Counted from the stretch's first letter, positions 26,927-39,846 are shown. The stretch is DNA of 64,000 nt from Blastomonas sp. CACIA14H2 (GCA_000503195.1 AYSC01000015.1:30816-94815); one strand, 5' to 3'. The notes: generated by a model from the letters alone, not told the origin. Made by a program: numbers and translations.

Positions 26927-28924
26927 TCAGCGCACCATCAGCCAGGTCAGCGCGGCCACGAGGCCCAGCAGCATCACCAGCGCATAACTGTAGAGAAAAC
27001 CCGATTGCAGCTTCATCGCCACGCGCGAGCCGGAGGTGACCAGTACCGCGGCCCCATCGGGACCGAAGCGGTTGATCGTGCCCTCGTCACCGACCTTCCA
27101 GAAGAAGCGGCCCAAGGCAAAACTCGGCTTGACGAAGATGTGGTTGTACAGCTCGTCGAAATACCACTTGTTGAGGAAGAATTGGTAGAGCGGTGACAGC
27201 GCCGAGGCGAGCTTGGCCGGCAGGCTGGCGTTCACCAGATACATCAGGATCGCGGTCAGCAGGCCGATCAGCATCGCCACGGTCGAGGCGAGCTTCACCC
27301 AGAGCGGAACCTCGTGCATCTCGTGCATCAGGTGCGCGTTGAAGAACAGGCTGCCGTTCCAGAAGGCCGCGCCATGCTCGGCATCGATGAACGCATGGTG
27401 GAAGACGAAACCGGCGGCCACTGCGCCCACGGTGAGGACACCTAGCGGGATCAGCATCGGCAGCGGGCTTTCGTGCGGATGATAGCCGCCGGTGGTGTCC
27501 GCGCCGGCCTGGGCCGGGGTCTTGTGGACGCTGTGCTGAATATGCTCGGACTCGATCCAGCGCGGCGTCCCGAAGAACGTCAGGAAGATCAGGCGCCAGC
27601 TGTAGAAGCTGGTGAGCAGCGCCGCGAACACCCCGATGGTGAAGGCGAACTGGCCGACCTGGGTGCCGCTTGCGAACGCCGCCTCGATGATGCCGTCCTT
27701 CGAATAGAAACCGGCAAAGCCTGCGACGCCCACGATACCGACGCCGGTGATCGCCAGCGTGCCCGCCATCATCGCCCAGAAGGTGAGAGGGATGTGCTTA
27801 CGCAGGCCGCCATAATAACGCATGTCCTGCTCGTGGTGCATCGCATGGATCACCGAGCCTGCGCCGAGGAACAGCAGTGCCTTGAAAAAGGCGTGCGTGA
27901 ACAGGTGGAACATCGCCGCGCCATAGGCTCCGACGCCTGCCGCGAAGAACATGTAGCCCAGCTGCGAACAGGTCGAATAGGCGATGACGCGCTTGATATC
28001 GGTCTGCACCAGGCCGACGGTCGCGGCGAACAGCGCGGTGCACGCACCGACGACAGTGACGACCGTGAGCGCGGTCGGGCTGGTCTCGAACATCGGCGAC
28101 AGGCGGCACACCATGAACACGCCGGCGGTCACCATGGTCGCGGCATGGATCAGCGCCGACACAGGGGTCGGGCCTTCCATCGCGTCGGGCAACCAGGTGT
28201 GCAGCCCGAGCTGCGCCGACTTGCCCATCGCACCAACGAACAGCAGCAGGCACAAAACGGTCATCAGGTCGAAGCGATTGCCGAGGAAGCCGATGGTCGC
28301 GCCCTGCATGCCGGGTGCGGCTTCGAGGATCGCAGGGATCGAGACGGTGCCAAATACCAGGAAGGTGCCGAAAATGCCCATCATGAAGCCCAGGTCACCG
28401 ACGCGGTTGACGACGAACGCCTTGATCGCGGCGGCATTGGCGCTGGGCTTGCGGAACCAGAAGCCGATCAGCAGATACGAGGCCAGGCCCACGCCTTCCC
28501 ATCCGAAGAACATCTGCACGAGATTGTCGGCGGTCACCAGCATCAGCATCGCGAAGGTGAACAGCGAGAGATAGGCGAAGAAGCGCGGCTGGTCCGGATC
28601 CTCGTCCATATAGCCCCAGCTATACAGGTGGACGAGCGCCGAGACCGAGGTCACCACGACGAGCATCACTGCGGTCAGCGTGTCGACGCGCAGCGCCCAG
28701 TCGAACTGCAGATCGCCCGAGCGCAGCCAGGACAGCACCGGCACGACATATTCGGTGCTCGACCCAGACAGGAAGCCGAGGAAGATCGGCCAGGACAGGC
28801 CGCACGCCACGAACAGTGCGGCGGTCGTGACCAGCTTGGCCGGGACGTTGCCGATGATGCGGTTGCCCAGGCCCGCGATGATCGCTGCCAGAAGCGGCAG
28901 GAAGACGATGAGGGTAATGCTCAT
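26927..28924 (-). CDS. nuoL: NADH-quinone oxidoreductase subunit L
   Basis: 665 residues, the distal proton-pumping subunit with about 16 helices including the lateral amphipathic arm at the C-terminus. Characteristic segments: [19 protein letters not shown] with the conserved Glu, [20 protein letters not shown] and [14 protein letters not shown]. Its ATG 28924 follows the nuoK stop by five bases. Confidence 0.97.
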   Translation of the reverse strand: MSITLIVFLPLLAAIIAGLGNRIIGNVPAKLVTTAALFVACGLSWPIFLGFLSGSSTEYVVPVLSWLRSGDLQFDWALRVDTLTAVMLVVVTSVSALVHLYSWGYMDEDPDQPRFFAYLSLFTFAMLMLVTADNLVQMFFGWEGVGLASYLLIGFWFRKPSANAAAIKAFVVNRVGDLGFMMGIFGTFLVFGTVSIPAILEAAPGMQGATIGFLGNRFDLMTVLCLLLFVGAMGKSAQLGLHTWLPDAMEGPTPVSALIHAATMVTAGVFMVCRLSPMFETSPTALTVVTVVGACTALFAATVGLVQTDIKRVIAYSTCSQLGYMFFAAGVGAYGAAMFHLFTHAFFKALLFLGAGSVIHAMHHEQDMRYYGGLRKHIPLTFWAMMAGTLAITGVGIVGVAGFAGFYSKDGIIEAAFASGTQVGQFAFTIGVFAALLTSFYSWRLIFLTFFGTPRWIESEHIQHSVHKTPAQAGADTTGGYHPHESPLPMLIPLGVLTVGAVAAGFVFHHAFIDAEHGAAFWNGSLFFNAHLMHEMHEVPLWVKLASTVAMLIGLLTAILMYLVNASLPAKLASALSPLYQFFLNKWYFDELYNHIFVKPSFALGRFFWKVGDEGTINRFGPDGAAVLVTSGSRVAMKLQSGFLYSYALVMLLGLVAALTWLMVR

Positions 28925-28929
28925 GTGCC

Positions 28930-29235
28930 TCAGCCCTTCATCTGGTTGATATCGTCAACCGCGATCGTGCCGCGGCCACGGAAATAGATGACGAGGATCG
29001 CCAGTCCCACCGCCGCTTCGCCTGCGGCAACGGTCAGCACGAACATCGCGAACACCTGGCCCACCATGTCGCCCAGGAAGACGCTGAACGCGACGAGGTT
29101 GATGTTCACCGCAAGCAGGATCAGCTCGATCGCCATCAGGATGATGATCACGTTCTTGCGATTCAGGAAGATGCCCAGCACGCCCATCACGAACAGGATG
29201 GAGCTGACCACCAGATAATGCTCGATACCGATCAC
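28930..29235 (-). CDS. nuoK: NADH-quinone oxidoreductase subunit K
   Basis: 101 residues with three membrane helices. Both buried Glu residues are present: in [18 protein letters not shown] and in [14 protein letters not shown]. The start is GTG 29235, overlapping the nuoJ stop (GTGA). Confidence 0.96.
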   Translation of the reverse strand: MIGIEHYLVVSSILFVMGVLGIFLNRKNVIIILMAIELILLAVNINLVAFSVFLGDMVGQVFAMFVLTVAAGEAAVGLAILVIYFRGRGTIAVDDINQMKG

Positions 29236-29846
29236 AGCTGAACTCCCTGGCCAACCGCAGGCTGGGTATTGCGCGTCGCGTCTTCGGGACGGCGGCGGAC
29301 CTGCGAGCCGATATTCTGCGGGCGAACGCCAGCGCGCCTGCGATGCGTCAGCACGATCGCGCCGACCATGGCGACGAGCAGCACGACGCCGGCGCTTTCG
29401 AACAGGAAGATATAGCGGGTGTAGAGCAGCTCACCGACCGCCTGGATGTTGCTGGCCCCCATGCGCGCGGGGTTGAGCGCATGCTCGCCGAGCGCGATGT
29501 TGCCCGCCCGATAGGCGCCGATACCGAACACCAGCTCGGCCAGGAACACGGCCGCGAGCGCGAGGCCCAGCGGCAGGTTCTTCATGAAGCCGCCGCGCAG
29601 CTCGGCAAAGTCGATATCGAGCATCATCACGACGAACAGGAACAGCACCGCGACGGCGCCAACATAGACGATGACCAGCAGCATCGCGATGAATTCCGCG
29701 CCGATCAGGACCATCAGGCCCGCCGCGTTGAAGAACGCAAGGATCAGCCAGAGCACCGAGTGCACCGGGTTGCGCGCGAGGATCGTGAAGGCACCGCTGG
29801 CGATCACCACCGACGCAAACAGATAGAAGGCAAAAATCTGGATCAA
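29232..29846 (-). CDS. nuoJ: NADH-quinone oxidoreductase subunit J
   Basis: 204 residues with five membrane helices; it includes the pi-bulge region [19 protein letters not shown] typical of NuoJ. The reading frame opens with TTG at 29846 (TTG ATC CAG ATT), giving [14 protein letters not shown]; no ATG is better placed. The C-terminal tail of about 35 residues ([19 protein letters not shown]) is polar and longer than in E. coli. A 107-bp gap separates it from nuoI, the largest in the nuo run. Confidence 0.94.
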   Translation of the reverse strand: MIQIFAFYLFASVVIASGAFTILARNPVHSVLWLILAFFNAAGLMVLIGAEFIAMLLVIVYVGAVAVLFLFVVMMLDIDFAELRGGFMKNLPLGLALAAVFLAELVFGIGAYRAGNIALGEHALNPARMGASNIQAVGELLYTRYIFLFESAGVVLLVAMVGAIVLTHRRRAGVRPQNIGSQVRRRPEDATRNTQPAVGQGVQL

Positions 29847-29953
29847 AGCTTTACAGCCCCCGATGCGCCCAATCGAGCTGGTCTTGTCTCAGGCCCCTGC
29901 CCGCCTCTCCCAGCGGACATCGGGACCATGCGTGAATCGAATTCGAGTGCGCC

Positions 29954-30433
29954 TTAACGATAAGGGGCATCGGCTTCAAGGTTGGCGGCAATGGCGCGTT
30001 CCCATTTGTCACCATTCTCAAGCAGCTTGCCCTTGTCGTAGATCAGCTCCTCACGGGTTTCCGTTGCGTATTCGAAATTCGGTCCCTCGACGATCGCGTC
30101 GACCGGACAAGCCTCCTGGCAGAAACCGCAATAGATGCACTTGGTCATGTCGATATCGTAGCGCGTGGTGCGCCGCGATCCGTCGTCGCGCGGTTCGGCC
30201 TCGATCGTGATCGCCTGGGCCGGACATACCGCCTCGCACAGCTTGCACGCGATGCAGCGCTCTTCGCCATTGGGATAGCGACGCAGGGCATGCTCGCCGC
30301 GAAAACGCGGGCTCAGCGGGTTCTTCTCGAACGGATAGTTGATCGTCGCCTTGGGCTTGAAGAAATATTTCAGCGTCAGCGCATGGGCCTTCACGAACTC
30401 ATAGAGCGTGAACGCCTTGATCGTCTGCAACAT
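29954..30433 (-). CDS. nuoI: NADH-quinone oxidoreductase subunit I
   Basis: 159 residues. Carries the two [4Fe-4S] clusters N6a and N6b that lead electrons to N2: [16 protein letters not shown] and [16 protein letters not shown]. Start ATG 30433 gives [16 protein letters not shown]; upstream in-frame codons belong to the nuoH shadow. Confidence 0.97.
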   Translation of the reverse strand: MLQTIKAFTLYEFVKAHALTLKYFFKPKATINYPFEKNPLSPRFRGEHALRRYPNGEERCIACKLCEAVCPAQAITIEAEPRDDGSRRTTRYDIDMTKCIYCGFCQEACPVDAIVEGPNFEYATETREELIYDKGKLLENGDKWERAIAANLEADAPYR

Positions 30434-30438
30434 GGTAA

Positions 30439-31482
30439 TCAGACCCCGTATCTCGTCAGCATCAGGTAACCCGACACCAGGAAAATCCACAGCAGCGAGA
30501 TGGGTAGGAACACCTTCCAGCCCAGCCGCATCAGCTGGTCATAACGGTACCGGGGAACGGTCGCCTTGACCCAGCTGAAGATGAAGAAAAAGGCCGAAAT
30601 CTTGAGGATCAGCCAGAAGATGCCCGGCACGGCATAGAGCGGCGCCCAATCGACCGGCGGCAGCCAGCCGCCCCAGAACAGCACCGCGTTGAGCGTGCAC
30701 ATCAGCAGCACGTTGGCATATTCGCCCAGCCAGAACAGCGCAAAGGCCATCGACGAATATTCGGTCTGATAGCCAGCGACCAGCTCGCTCTCCGCTTCGG
30801 TGAGGTCGAACGGCGCGCGCGCGGTTTCGGCGAGCGACGAGATGAGGAACATCACCGCCATCGGGAAGAGCAGCAGGTTGAAGCCGTACCAGTTGACAAA
30901 GCCCAGACCGTGGCCGCGCTGCGCCTCGACAATGGCGTTGAGGTTGAAGCTGCCGGTCCACAGCACGACGGTCACGATGATGAAGCCGATCGAGACCTCG
31001 TACGAGATCATCTGCGCCGACGCGCGCAGCGCCGAGAAGAACGGATATTTCGAGTTCGACGCCCAGCCGGCGATCACCACGCCGTACACGCCGAGCGAGC
31101 TCACCGCGAGAATGTAGAGCAGGCCGACATTGATGTCTGCCAGCACCATGTTCTGGTCGAACGGGATCACCGCCCAGCTGAGCAATGCTACGGTGAAGGT
31201 GATGATCGGCGCGAGAAGGAACAGGCCTTTGTTGGCGCTCGAGGGAATGATCGTTTCCTGCAGGAACACCTTGGCCGCATCGGCAAAGCTCTGCAGGATG
31301 CCGAAGGGTCCGACGACATTCGGCCCGCGCCGCAGCGCCATCGCCGCCCAGATCTTGCGGTCGAAATAGATGACGATCGCCACCGACAGCATCACCGGCA
31401 GCGCGATCAGCAGGATCAGGATGAGATTGGCAACGAACCAGCCCCAGCCGGTGCCCAATGCGGATTGGAAAAACTCGGTCAT
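30439..31482 (-). CDS. nuoH: NADH-quinone oxidoreductase subunit H
   Basis: 347 residues with eight membrane helices, forming the quinone-binding chamber. Signature segments: [40 protein letters not shown] and [17 protein letters not shown]. The ATG overlaps the nuoG stop (ATGA). Confidence 0.97.
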   Translation of the reverse strand: MTEFFQSALGTGWGWFVANLILILLIALPVMLSVAIVIYFDRKIWAAMALRRGPNVVGPFGILQSFADAAKVFLQETIIPSSANKGLFLLAPIITFTVALLSWAVIPFDQNMVLADINVGLLYILAVSSLGVYGVVIAGWASNSKYPFFSALRASAQMISYEVSIGFIIVTVVLWTGSFNLNAIVEAQRGHGLGFVNWYGFNLLLFPMAVMFLISSLAETARAPFDLTEAESELVAGYQTEYSSMAFALFWLGEYANVLLMCTLNAVLFWGGWLPPVDWAPLYAVPGIFWLILKISAFFFIFSWVKATVPRYRYDQLMRLGWKVFLPISLLWIFLVSGYLMLTRYGV

Positions 31483-33497
31483 TCTGCGGCCTCCAGCATC
31501 TCTTCGCCGTGCAGCAGTTCAGCCGAGCAGCGCTGCATCGTCGCCGAGGCGCGCGCGATGGCGTTGGTGAGGTAGAAATCCTTGATCGGATAGCCGACTT
31601 CGCCCGACGGGCTGGCGGGCAGCTTGGGCGGCGCCCAGTCGAAGCTCGCCAGACCCTCGACTCCGAGCGCAGGAACCGCCGCGATCATTGCTGCGCGGCA
31701 TTCGGCAAAGCTGTCGAACGGCAGCTTGTGGCCGAGCACTTCGGACAGCGCGCGCAGGATCGACCAGTCCTCGCGGGCGTCGCCCGGCGCGAACACGGCC
31801 TTGTCGCTCATCTGCACCCGGCCCTCGACATTGACATAGGTGCCGTTCTTTTCCGGATAGGCCGCTGACGGCAGGATGACATCCGCCGCTGCCGCGCCCT
31901 TGTCGCCATGATGGCCGACGAACACCTTGAAGCTGCCGTCGAACTTGCCGAAATCGACCTCGTCCGCGCCCAGCGCGAACAGCAGCTTGGGCCTAGCCGC
32001 GACGAGATCGGCAATGCCGCCCGGTTGCGCCCAGCCGAGCATCAGCCCGCCCATGCGCGAGGCCGCCATGTGCAGCACGTTGAAGCCGTTCCACGGACCG
32101 TCCTCGGTGTCGCGGACGAGATTGAAGCTCTCGGCCAGCGCGAGTGCCGCGCCATGTGCGCCCTCGACGGCCAGCGCACCGCCGCCCAGGATGATCGCGG
32201 GGCGCTTCGCACCCTTCAGCGCGTCAGCGACCGCATTGGGCAGCTTCGCGAGCAGGCTCATGTCGTTGCCGAGCCATTCGACCTTGTAGGTCAGGTCGGT
32301 CTCGGCGCCGATGGCATAGACCTTGGCACCGTGCTTGATCGCCTTGCGGATGCGCGTGTTGACCAGCGGCGCTTCCCAGCGCGGATTGGTGCCGACCAAC
32401 AGAATCGCGTCGGCGGTCTCGATGCCGTTCAGCGTCGAGTTGAAATTGACCGCAGCGAGGCTGGACACGTCATATTTCAGTCCGGTCTGACGGCCTTCGA
32501 TCAGCGTCGAGCCCATTTTGTCCAGCAGCTCGCGCGCCGCGAACATCGTTTCGCAATCGAGCAGGTCGCCCGCGACTGCCGCCACGCTGGAGCCAGCGTT
32601 CACGTCGGCGATCGCCTGGAACGCCTCGGCCCAGCTCGCCGGGACCAGCTTGCCGTCACGGCGGACATAGGGCTTGTCGAGGCGGCGGCGCATCAGGCCA
32701 TCGACCGCATAGCGGGTCTTGTCGTGCGCCCATTCCTCGTTGACGTCGTCATTGACGCGCGGCAGCACGCGCAGCACTTCCCTGCCCCGGCTGTCGAAGC
32801 GGATATTGGTGCCGACCGCGTCCATCACGTCGATGCCGAGCGTCTTCTTGAGTTCCCAGGGCCGCGCCTCATAGGCATAAGGGCGCGAGGTCAGCGCGCC
32901 GACTGGGCACAGGTCAATGACATTGCCCGAAAGTTCGGACGAAACCGCCTTTTCGAGATAGCTGGTGATCTGCATGTTCTCGCCGCGACCGATCGCGCCG
33001 ATCTGCTCGGTACCGGCCACTTCCTCGGCAAAGCGTACGCAACGGGTGCAGTGGATGCAGCGGGTCATCACCGTCTTGATGATGGGGCCCATATACTTTT
33101 CGGTAACCGCGCGCTTGTTCTCGTCATAGCGCGATCCGCCGCGACCATAGGCGACCGACTGGTCCTGCAGGTCGCACTCGCCGCCCTGATCGCAGATCGG
33201 GCAATCGAGCGGGTGGTTGATCAGCAGGAATTCCATCACGCCTTCGCGCGCCTTCTTCACCATGTCGCTATTGGTGCGGACTTCCTGATTGTCCATGGCG
33301 GGCAGCGCGCAACTCGCCTGCGGCTTGGGCGGTCCGGGCTTCACCTCGACCAGGCACATGCGGCAGTTGCCGGCGATGCTCAACCGCTCGTGATAGCAAA
33401 AACGCGGGATTTCCTTGCCGGCAGCCTCGCAGGCCTGCAGCACGGTCGCACCCTGGGGGACTTCGACCTCGATCCCGTCGACGGTAAGCTTAGGCAT
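31479..33497 (-). CDS. nuoG: NADH-quinone oxidoreductase subunit G
   Basis: 672 residues. Iron-sulfur subunit of the peripheral arm: the N-terminal [2Fe-2S] ferredoxin domain ([19 protein letters not shown]), a His-ligated cluster segment ([17 protein letters not shown]), a [4Fe-4S] site ([17 protein letters not shown]), then a molybdopterin-oxidoreductase-like domain without catalytic cofactor. Start ATG 33497 yields [16 protein letters not shown]; it overlaps the end of the preceding secreted-protein gene by eight bases. Confidence 0.97.
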   Translation of the reverse strand: MPKLTVDGIEVEVPQGATVLQACEAAGKEIPRFCYHERLSIAGNCRMCLVEVKPGPPKPQASCALPAMDNQEVRTNSDMVKKAREGVMEFLLINHPLDCPICDQGGECDLQDQSVAYGRGGSRYDENKRAVTEKYMGPIIKTVMTRCIHCTRCVRFAEEVAGTEQIGAIGRGENMQITSYLEKAVSSELSGNVIDLCPVGALTSRPYAYEARPWELKKTLGIDVMDAVGTNIRFDSRGREVLRVLPRVNDDVNEEWAHDKTRYAVDGLMRRRLDKPYVRRDGKLVPASWAEAFQAIADVNAGSSVAAVAGDLLDCETMFAARELLDKMGSTLIEGRQTGLKYDVSSLAAVNFNSTLNGIETADAILLVGTNPRWEAPLVNTRIRKAIKHGAKVYAIGAETDLTYKVEWLGNDMSLLAKLPNAVADALKGAKRPAIILGGGALAVEGAHGAALALAESFNLVRDTEDGPWNGFNVLHMAASRMGGLMLGWAQPGGIADLVAARPKLLFALGADEVDFGKFDGSFKVFVGHHGDKGAAAADVILPSAAYPEKNGTYVNVEGRVQMSDKAVFAPGDAREDWSILRALSEVLGHKLPFDSFAECRAAMIAAVPALGVEGLASFDWAPPKLPASPSGEVGYPIKDFYLTNAIARASATMQRCSAELLHGEEMLEAAE

Positions 33498-34116
33498 TCT
33501 TGTCTCCACCACCGGATGCGGCCAGCGCCCGGTCGTACAATGCAGAGGCGACGTGGTTGCGCACGTCGCGGATGTTGATCTGATAGGCAAGCCCGGTCGG
33601 CATGCAGTCCTTGAGCGCGGCATCGAAGCCCATCATGGCGTCGCGTTCCGCCGCCGAGTCATAATCGGTCGCGATCAGCGCGCGCGCCTGGGAGGGCGAA
33701 CGTGCAGCGAGGCACTGGCCATAGGCGATGACGAACTGTCGTCCGGTCGTTTCGGTGGGACGCGCCACGTCCTGCGCAGCGAGGCCTTCGGCATGCTGCG
33801 CCAGCGCCGCATCTGCCTTGAGCGCGGCTTCAGCAAGCGCACCGCGTGCCTCGCCGGTTCGCATGGTGATGAAGGCGCGGCCGCGCGTGCAACTGGCCGT
33901 GCCTTCCATCAGACGCTTGGCCACGCTGCGTTCCTCGTCGCTTCCCTGCTCGCTCGCCAGCAGCGCGCGCACGCGCTCGGGCTGCTGCTTCAGCACACAG
34001 GCGGCGAATTCGGACACCACCTGCTGCTTGGGCACCAGCGCAGGCTCTGCCGCACCCGCCATTGCGGGAGCGGAGAGCGCTGCGGCTGCCAAGAGGGAAG
34101 GACCGAGGCGCGCCAT
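33490..34116 (-). CDS. Secreted protein with two C-x35-C modules, between nuoF and nuoG
   Basis: 208 residues, no recognised family. A signal peptide (MARLGPSLLAAAALSAPAMA) predicts export. The mature protein consists of two similar modules, each with a Cys pair exactly 35 residues apart: C40/C76 and C135/C171. Each module continues after its first Cys with a run like ERVRALLASEQGSDEE or SQARALIATDYDSAAE. The C-terminus is ASGGGDKNA. It is a clear paralogue of the gene immediately upstream. It overlaps nuoG by eight bases and lies five bases after its paralogue, so all are cotranscribed. Function unknown; a periplasmic complex I accessory role is only a suggestion. Confidence 0.8.
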   Translation of the reverse strand: MARLGPSLLAAAALSAPAMAGAAEPALVPKQQVVSEFAACVLKQQPERVRALLASEQGSDEERSVAKRLMEGTASCTRGRAFITMRTGEARGALAEAALKADAALAQHAEGLAAQDVARPTETTGRQFVIAYGQCLAARSPSQARALIATDYDSAAERDAMMGFDAALKDCMPTGLAYQINIRDVRNHVASALYDRALAASGGGDKNA

Positions 34117-34121
34117 GGCGA

Positions 34122-34753
34122 TCAGCTCACCGCACCGCGCTTGGCCGCGCGATACAGCGCCTCTGCCATCAGCGAACGCGCCGAGGCATTGTCCATCGAG
34201 CTGAAGCTGGTCTTGGCGATGCATTCGCGCAGGCGCGGCATCAGCGCGGAAAGCGCCGCGCCTTCGTCGTTGCTCTTGGGCGCGGTGGCGATCAGCGCGC
34301 GAACTTCATCGAGGCTGCCATCGGCGGCGCAATCGGCAAAGCGCTCCTTCTCGCCTTTCTCGTCGCTGCGCACCTTGAGCGCTTCGACATCGGTGGAGGC
34401 GTAGCGCGTCCAGAACATCGCTTCGGCCAGGCTACCGCGTACCGACAGGCCGCCCAGCGTGAATTCGCCCGAAGGCATGCAGTCGAAATTGGCGTTGGTC
34501 AGGCTGCGCGACGCGGCGCGTTCTTCCAGGCTGCCCTGGGTCGTGGCCAGCAGCGCCTCGACATATTTGGGATTGCGCTTGACCGCGCAGAGGGCAAAGG
34601 CGCGCATCGTGTCGGCGCCGCCCAGCGCCGTGCGCTTGAGCGCGGCCTTGACCGCATCGTCGGGCACGTTCCACCAGCCAGCACCGGTCGCCAGCGCCGG
34701 AGCCGTCATCGAAGCCATGGCCAGCACGGCCAATGTCGCCTTTGCAAACATCC

Positions 34754-34757
<4 letters not shown>
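34122..34757 (-). CDS. Secreted protein with two C-x35-C modules, directly after nuoF
   Basis: 211 residues. Signal peptide [20 protein letters not shown] followed by ALATG. Two modules with C57/C93 and C143/C179, again exactly 35 residues between the cysteines, and the same core ([32 protein letters not shown]). The ATG at 34757 overlaps the nuoF stop (ATGA), so translation is coupled to complex I; an ATG at 34751 is a weaker alternative. It appears to be a tandem duplicate of the next gene. The even Cys count and export suggest disulfides within each module. Confidence 0.8.
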
Positions 34758-36051
<1,294 letters not shown>

Positions 36052-36055
<4 letters not shown>

Positions 36056-36222
36056 GACTGATTACCTCCAGAACGGTTGCGGCTGAAAATGCCGAAACCG
36101 CCGAACAAAAACGCCAAAATCGCCCAGACCACCCATCCGTCGCCCTGGACGAACTTGAAGATCGCCAGCGCCAGAAAGATGATGCCGAGCAGCGGGACCC
36201 CGGCCTTGACCGGCGTCGTCAT
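36052..36222 (-). CDS. 56-residue two-helix membrane protein between nuoE and nuoF
   Basis: Reading from ATG 36222: [20 protein letters not shown], then IFKFVQGDG, then [18 protein letters not shown], ending RNRSGGNQS. Two membrane helices of about 17-18 residues are separated by a short polar loop. Start overlaps the nuoE stop (ATGA) and its stop overlaps the nuoF GTG (GTGA), so it is coupled at both ends. GGAG lies seven bases upstream of the chosen ATG; ATG 36228 in the same frame is too close to that site. No known family recognised. Confidence 0.75.
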
Positions 36223-36890
36223 CCCCATTCTCCCCGATAGTCATGGTTGGCATCGACCATCTGCTTGAGCGTGGTCGGCCCGCCTTCGGGTTCGCTGGCG
36301 TGGCGGCCCGGGATCTGGGTGCCCGGCTTGGGACTCTCGCCCGCTGCCAGAGCCTCGAGGATTCCGATTGTCCGATCGTAGTCCAGATCCTCGAAATTGT
36401 CGTCGTTGATCTGCACCATCGGCGCATTGGCGCAATTGCCCATGCACTCGACCTCGGTCAGCGTGAACAGGCCGTCGGGCGTGGTCTTGCCCTTGACGAG
36501 GCCCTTGTTGGCGCAGGCGGCCATCACGTCATCCGATCCGCGCAGCAGGCACGGCGTGGTGCCGCAGACCTGCACATGATAGCGGCCCACCGGCGCGAGA
36601 TTGTACATCGTGTAGAAGCTCGCGACCTCGTAGGCCCGGATATAGGGCATGTCGAGCATCGCGGCGACATATTCGATCACCGGGACCGGCAGCCAGCCCT
36701 GGGTCTGCGTCTCCGCACCCACCTGGCGCTGGGCGAGATCGAGCAGCGGCATCACCGCGCTGCGCTGGCGCCCTTCGGGATAGCGCGCGATGATCGTCTT
36801 CGCCTTGGCGAGATTCTCGTCGGTGAACGCGAACGCACCCCAGCGGGCGCGGGTTTCGGCTTCATCGGGGATATGGGCTGCGTCAGCCAT
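36219..36890 (-). CDS. nuoE: NADH-quinone oxidoreductase subunit E
   Basis: 223 residues. Thioredoxin-like subunit holding the [2Fe-2S] cluster N1a, ligated by Cys in VCGTTPCLLRGSDDV and VECMGNCANAPMVQIND. An Ala/Pro-rich C-terminal extension (ESPKPGTQIPGRHASEPEGG) makes it longer than the enterobacterial protein, as in other Alphaproteobacteria. Its ATG shares one base with the upstream NTF2-like stop. Confidence 0.96.
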   Translation of the reverse strand: MADAAHIPDEAETRARWGAFAFTDENLAKAKTIIARYPEGRQRSAVMPLLDLAQRQVGAETQTQGWLPVPVIEYVAAMLDMPYIRAYEVASFYTMYNLAPVGRYHVQVCGTTPCLLRGSDDVMAACANKGLVKGKTTPDGLFTLTEVECMGNCANAPMVQINDDNFEDLDYDRTIGILEALAAGESPKPGTQIPGRHASEPEGGPTTLKQMVDANHDYRGEWG

Positions 36891-37225
36891 CAGCGGACAA
36901 ACTCCACGCGCGACACCTTGTCGCCTTCAAAACTGTAGATCGACATGACCTCGAACGGCTCGGCATCGGCCGAGCGCGAGACCTTTTCGTGCAGGACCAC
37001 CGTCTCGCCGAGCAGATGGCCCGAAAGGATCTCGGCACGGTTCTGCGGAAACTCGGTGAACATCGCCTTGAGCCCCGCGCGCACGCCCTCGCGTCCCTCG
37101 CGCAGCACCGCGCCGCGATAGCCCGCCTCGCAGGCATCCTCGGTCATCAGCGCGACATAGGCGTCGGCATCCTGCGCGTTGTAATGCGCGATCATCGCCT
37201 CAGCCACGGCCAGCCGTTCGATCAC
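36890..37225 (-). CDS. NTF2/SnoaL-like protein between nuoD and nuoE
   Basis: 111 residues beginning at GTG 37225, which overlaps the nuoD stop (GTGA). The pattern [20 protein letters not shown] near the start, [20 protein letters not shown], and alternating strands to [17 protein letters not shown] fits the cone-shaped NTF2-like fold seen in SnoaL and steroid isomerase relatives. No signal peptide. Ligand and function unknown. Its coupling on both sides (stop shares a base with nuoE ATG) indicates constant co-expression with complex I. Confidence 0.8.
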   Translation of the reverse strand: MIERLAVAEAMIAHYNAQDADAYVALMTEDACEAGYRGAVLREGREGVRAGLKAMFTEFPQNRAEILSGHLLGETVVLHEKVSRSADAEPFEVMSIYSFEGDKVSRVEFVR

Positions 37226-38457
37226 CGGTCGCACTCCCCGAACACCACGTCGATCGCCCCCAGAATGGCGGTCGCGTCGGACAGCATGTGGCCCTTGCTC
37301 ATGAACTCCATCGCCTGGAGATGGCTGAACGCGGTCGGGCGGATCTTGCAGCGATAGGGCTTGTTGGTGCCATCGCTGACCAGATACACGCCGAATTCGC
37401 CCTTGGGGCTCTCGGTCGCGACATAGACCTCGCCCGCAGGCACGTGGAAGCCTTCGGTATAGAGCTTGAAGTGATGGATCAGCGCTTCCATCGACTGCTT
37501 CATCTCGCCGCGCTTGGGCGGAACCACCTTGCGGTCGAGCGAGGCGATCGGCCCTTCGGGCATCTCGTTGAGGCACTGGCGCATGATCCGGGCGGACTGG
37601 CGGACTTCCTCGACGCGCACCATGAACCGGTCGTAGCAGTCGCCGCGCGTCCCGACGGGCACGTCGAACTCCATCCGGTCATACACGTCATAGGGCTGCG
37701 ACTTGCGCAGATCCCAGGGGATGCCGCTGCCGCGGATCATCGGACCCGAAAAGCCCCAACGCACCGCATCGTCCTTCGACACCACAGCGATATCGACATT
37801 GCGCTGCTTGAAGATGCGGTTGTCGACCACCAGGCTCATCGAATCCTCGAACAGCTTGGGGAAGGTGTCGAGCCAGTCTGCCAGATCGGTGAGCAGCTTG
37901 AGCGGCACGTCCTGATGCACGCCGCCGGGGCGGAACCAGGCGCTGTGCATGCGCGCGCCCGAGGCGCGTTCGAAGAAGTTGAGGCAATCCTCGCGGATTT
38001 CGAACAACCACAGGTTGGGCGTCATCGCGCCCACGTCCATCACGTGCGCGCCCAGGTTGAGCATGTGGTTGCAGATGCGGGTCAGCTCGGCGAACAGCAC
38101 GCGCAGATACTGGGCACGCAGCGGCACCTCGAGGTTCAGCAGCTTCTCGATTGCCAGCACATAGCTGTACTCCATCGCCAGCGGCGAGCAATAATCGAGC
38201 CGATCGAAATAGGGCAGAGCCTGGAGATAGGTCTTGTACTCGATCAGCTTTTCGGTGCCGCGGTGCAGCAGGCCGACATGCGGATCGATGCGCTCGACGA
38301 TCTCGCCGTCGAGCTCCATCACCATCCGCAGCACGCCGTGCGCCGCAGGGTGCTGGGGCCCGAAATTGATCGTGTAATTCTGGATTTCCAGATCGCCGGT
38401 GGTCGAATCCTGTTCGACCAGACCCTCGACGGTCATGTCCTGAAGCGACTCGGCCAT
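37222..38457 (-). CDS. nuoD: NADH-quinone oxidoreductase subunit D
   Basis: 411 residues. The 49-kDa-type subunit that forms the quinone site with NuoB and NuoH. It contains [35 protein letters not shown] and [21 protein letters not shown] 38457 overlaps the nuoC stop; GTG 38460 immediately before it is an alternative. AAGGAGGAT lies just upstream. Separate nuoC and nuoD genes (not fused) are as expected for Alphaproteobacteria. Confidence 0.97.
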   Translation of the reverse strand: MAESLQDMTVEGLVEQDSTTGDLEIQNYTINFGPQHPAAHGVLRMVMELDGEIVERIDPHVGLLHRGTEKLIEYKTYLQALPYFDRLDYCSPLAMEYSYVLAIEKLLNLEVPLRAQYLRVLFAELTRICNHMLNLGAHVMDVGAMTPNLWLFEIREDCLNFFERASGARMHSAWFRPGGVHQDVPLKLLTDLADWLDTFPKLFEDSMSLVVDNRIFKQRNVDIAVVSKDDAVRWGFSGPMIRGSGIPWDLRKSQPYDVYDRMEFDVPVGTRGDCYDRFMVRVEEVRQSARIMRQCLNEMPEGPIASLDRKVVPPKRGEMKQSMEALIHHFKLYTEGFHVPAGEVYVATESPKGEFGVYLVSDGTNKPYRCKIRPTAFSHLQAMEFMSKGHMLSDATAILGAIDVVFGECDR

Positions 38458-39191
38458 CACGCCTTATCCTCCTTGGGTGCGTTCTCGCTGGGCTTGGCGG
38501 CCTCCTTGTTGGCGGCCGCACCAGCGCCGGTGTCCGACGGCTTGTCGGTCGTCTTGGGGATATCGGCATGCGGCGGACCGCCCAGCGATTTCTCGTCGCC
38601 CGGCAGCACGTAATCCGCGCCTTCCCAGGGCGAGGTGAAATCGAAGTTGCGAAAGTCCTGCGCCAACTTCACTGGTTCATAGACCACGCGGCCCTGCTCT
38701 TCGGAATAGCGCATCTCGCTATAGCCGGTGAGCGGGAAGTCCTTGCGGAAGGGATGGCCGCGAAACCCGTAATCGGTGAGGATGCGCCGCAGGTCACGAT
38801 TGCCGGCAAAGATCACGCCGTACATGTCGTACACTTCGCGCTCGAGCCAGCCGGCCACTTCCCAGATATGCGTGACGGTGGGCACCGGGGTGTCCTCATC
38901 GGTCGTGCACGCGACGCGGATGCGGTGGTTCTTCGTCAGGCTCAGTAGGCAATAGACGACCTCGAACCGCTCGGCCCGGTCGGGATAATCGACGCCCGCG
39001 ATTTCCATCAGCTGCTGATATTCGTGGACGTCGCGCAGCAGATCGAGCGCTTCGGCCACCGCCTCGCGGCGGACGGTGAAGCAATACTCGCCCTGGGTGA
39101 AGCGCGTCGCCAGCAGCCGGTCACCCAGCGTGGCGGCGACGGCATCGCCCAGGCCATCGAGAACGGCATAGCGTGGCGCCGAATGTCCCAT
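38457..39191 (-). CDS. nuoC: NADH-quinone oxidoreductase subunit C
   Basis: 244 residues. The 30-kDa peripheral-arm subunit with the family signature [20 protein letters not shown], followed by [20 protein letters not shown]. After residue about 200 a disordered, Lys/Glu/Ala-rich tail ([20 protein letters not shown]) is seen, which is not part of the core. Confidence 0.96.
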   Translation of the reverse strand: MGHSAPRYAVLDGLGDAVAATLGDRLLATRFTQGEYCFTVRREAVAEALDLLRDVHEYQQLMEIAGVDYPDRAERFEVVYCLLSLTKNHRIRVACTTDEDTPVPTVTHIWEVAGWLEREVYDMYGVIFAGNRDLRRILTDYGFRGHPFRKDFPLTGYSEMRYSEEQGRVVYEPVKLAQDFRNFDFTSPWEGADYVLPGDEKSLGGPPHADIPKTTDKPSDTGAGAAANKEAAKPSENAPKEDKA

Positions 39192-39252
39192 GTACGTCCC
39201 TTAACGTGCGTAACGATTCCGGCCCGCCTCCACGACAGGCCCATCACTCAAA

Positions 39253-39846
39253 TCAGCGCTCGATCGTGCCGACCCGGCGGATCTTGCGTTGCAACTGCAT
39301 CACGCCGTAGAGCAGAGCCTCGGCGGTCGGCGGGCAGCCGGGGACATAGATGTCCACCGGAACGATGCGGTCGCAGCCGCGCACCACCGAATAGCTGTAA
39401 TGATAATAGCCACCGCCATTGGCGCAGCTGCCCATCGAAATCACGTATTTCGGCTCGGACATCTGGTCGTAGACGCGGCGCAGCGCCGGGGCCATCTTGT
39501 TGCACAGCGTGCCCGCGACGATCATCACGTCCGACTGGCGCGGCGAAGCGCGCGGCGCGACGCCGAAGCGCTCCATGTCGTAGCGCGGCATGTTGACATG
39601 GATCATCTCCACCGCACAGCAGGCCAGGCCGAAGGTCATCCACCAGAGCGAGCCGGTGCGCGCCCATTGGAACAGCTCTTCGGTCGAGGTGACCAGAAAG
39701 CCCTTGTCCGAGACCTCGGAATTGATGTCGTTGAAGAAACCGGCGTCAGGCAGCGTCCCGGCAGGCGGAACGACCGCGCCGGAGGTGCCGGTGACGAGCG
39801 CCGGATTTTGCGGATTTACTCCCAATCGAGTGCTCCCACTTTCCAT
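39253..39846 (-). CDS. nuoB: NADH-quinone oxidoreductase subunit B
   Basis: 197 residues. Holds the terminal cluster N2; ligands lie in [12 protein letters not shown] (tandem Cys), [12 protein letters not shown] and [15 protein letters not shown]. The ATG at 39846 overlaps nuoA by 31 bases. A TTG at 39825 behind GGGAG, giving a protein starting [10 protein letters not shown], is an attractive alternative with only a 10-base overlap. The first 45 residues are variable in the family, so the sequence cannot decide. Confidence 0.95.
   Translation of the reverse strand: MESGSTRLGVNPQNPALVTGTSGAVVPPAGTLPDAGFFNDINSEVSDKGFLVTSTEELFQWARTGSLWWMTFGLACCAVEMIHVNMPRYDMERFGVAPRASPRQSDVMIVAGTLCNKMAPALRRVYDQMSEPKYVISMGSCANGGGYYHYSYSVVRGCDRIVPVDIYVPGCPPTAEALLYGVMQLQRKIRRVGTIER

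Noticed and set aside
25387..28987. Very long plus-strand frames opposite nuoM and nuoL
   Set aside because: Low-complexity His/Arg/Gln/Glu-rich shadows of real membrane-protein genes.
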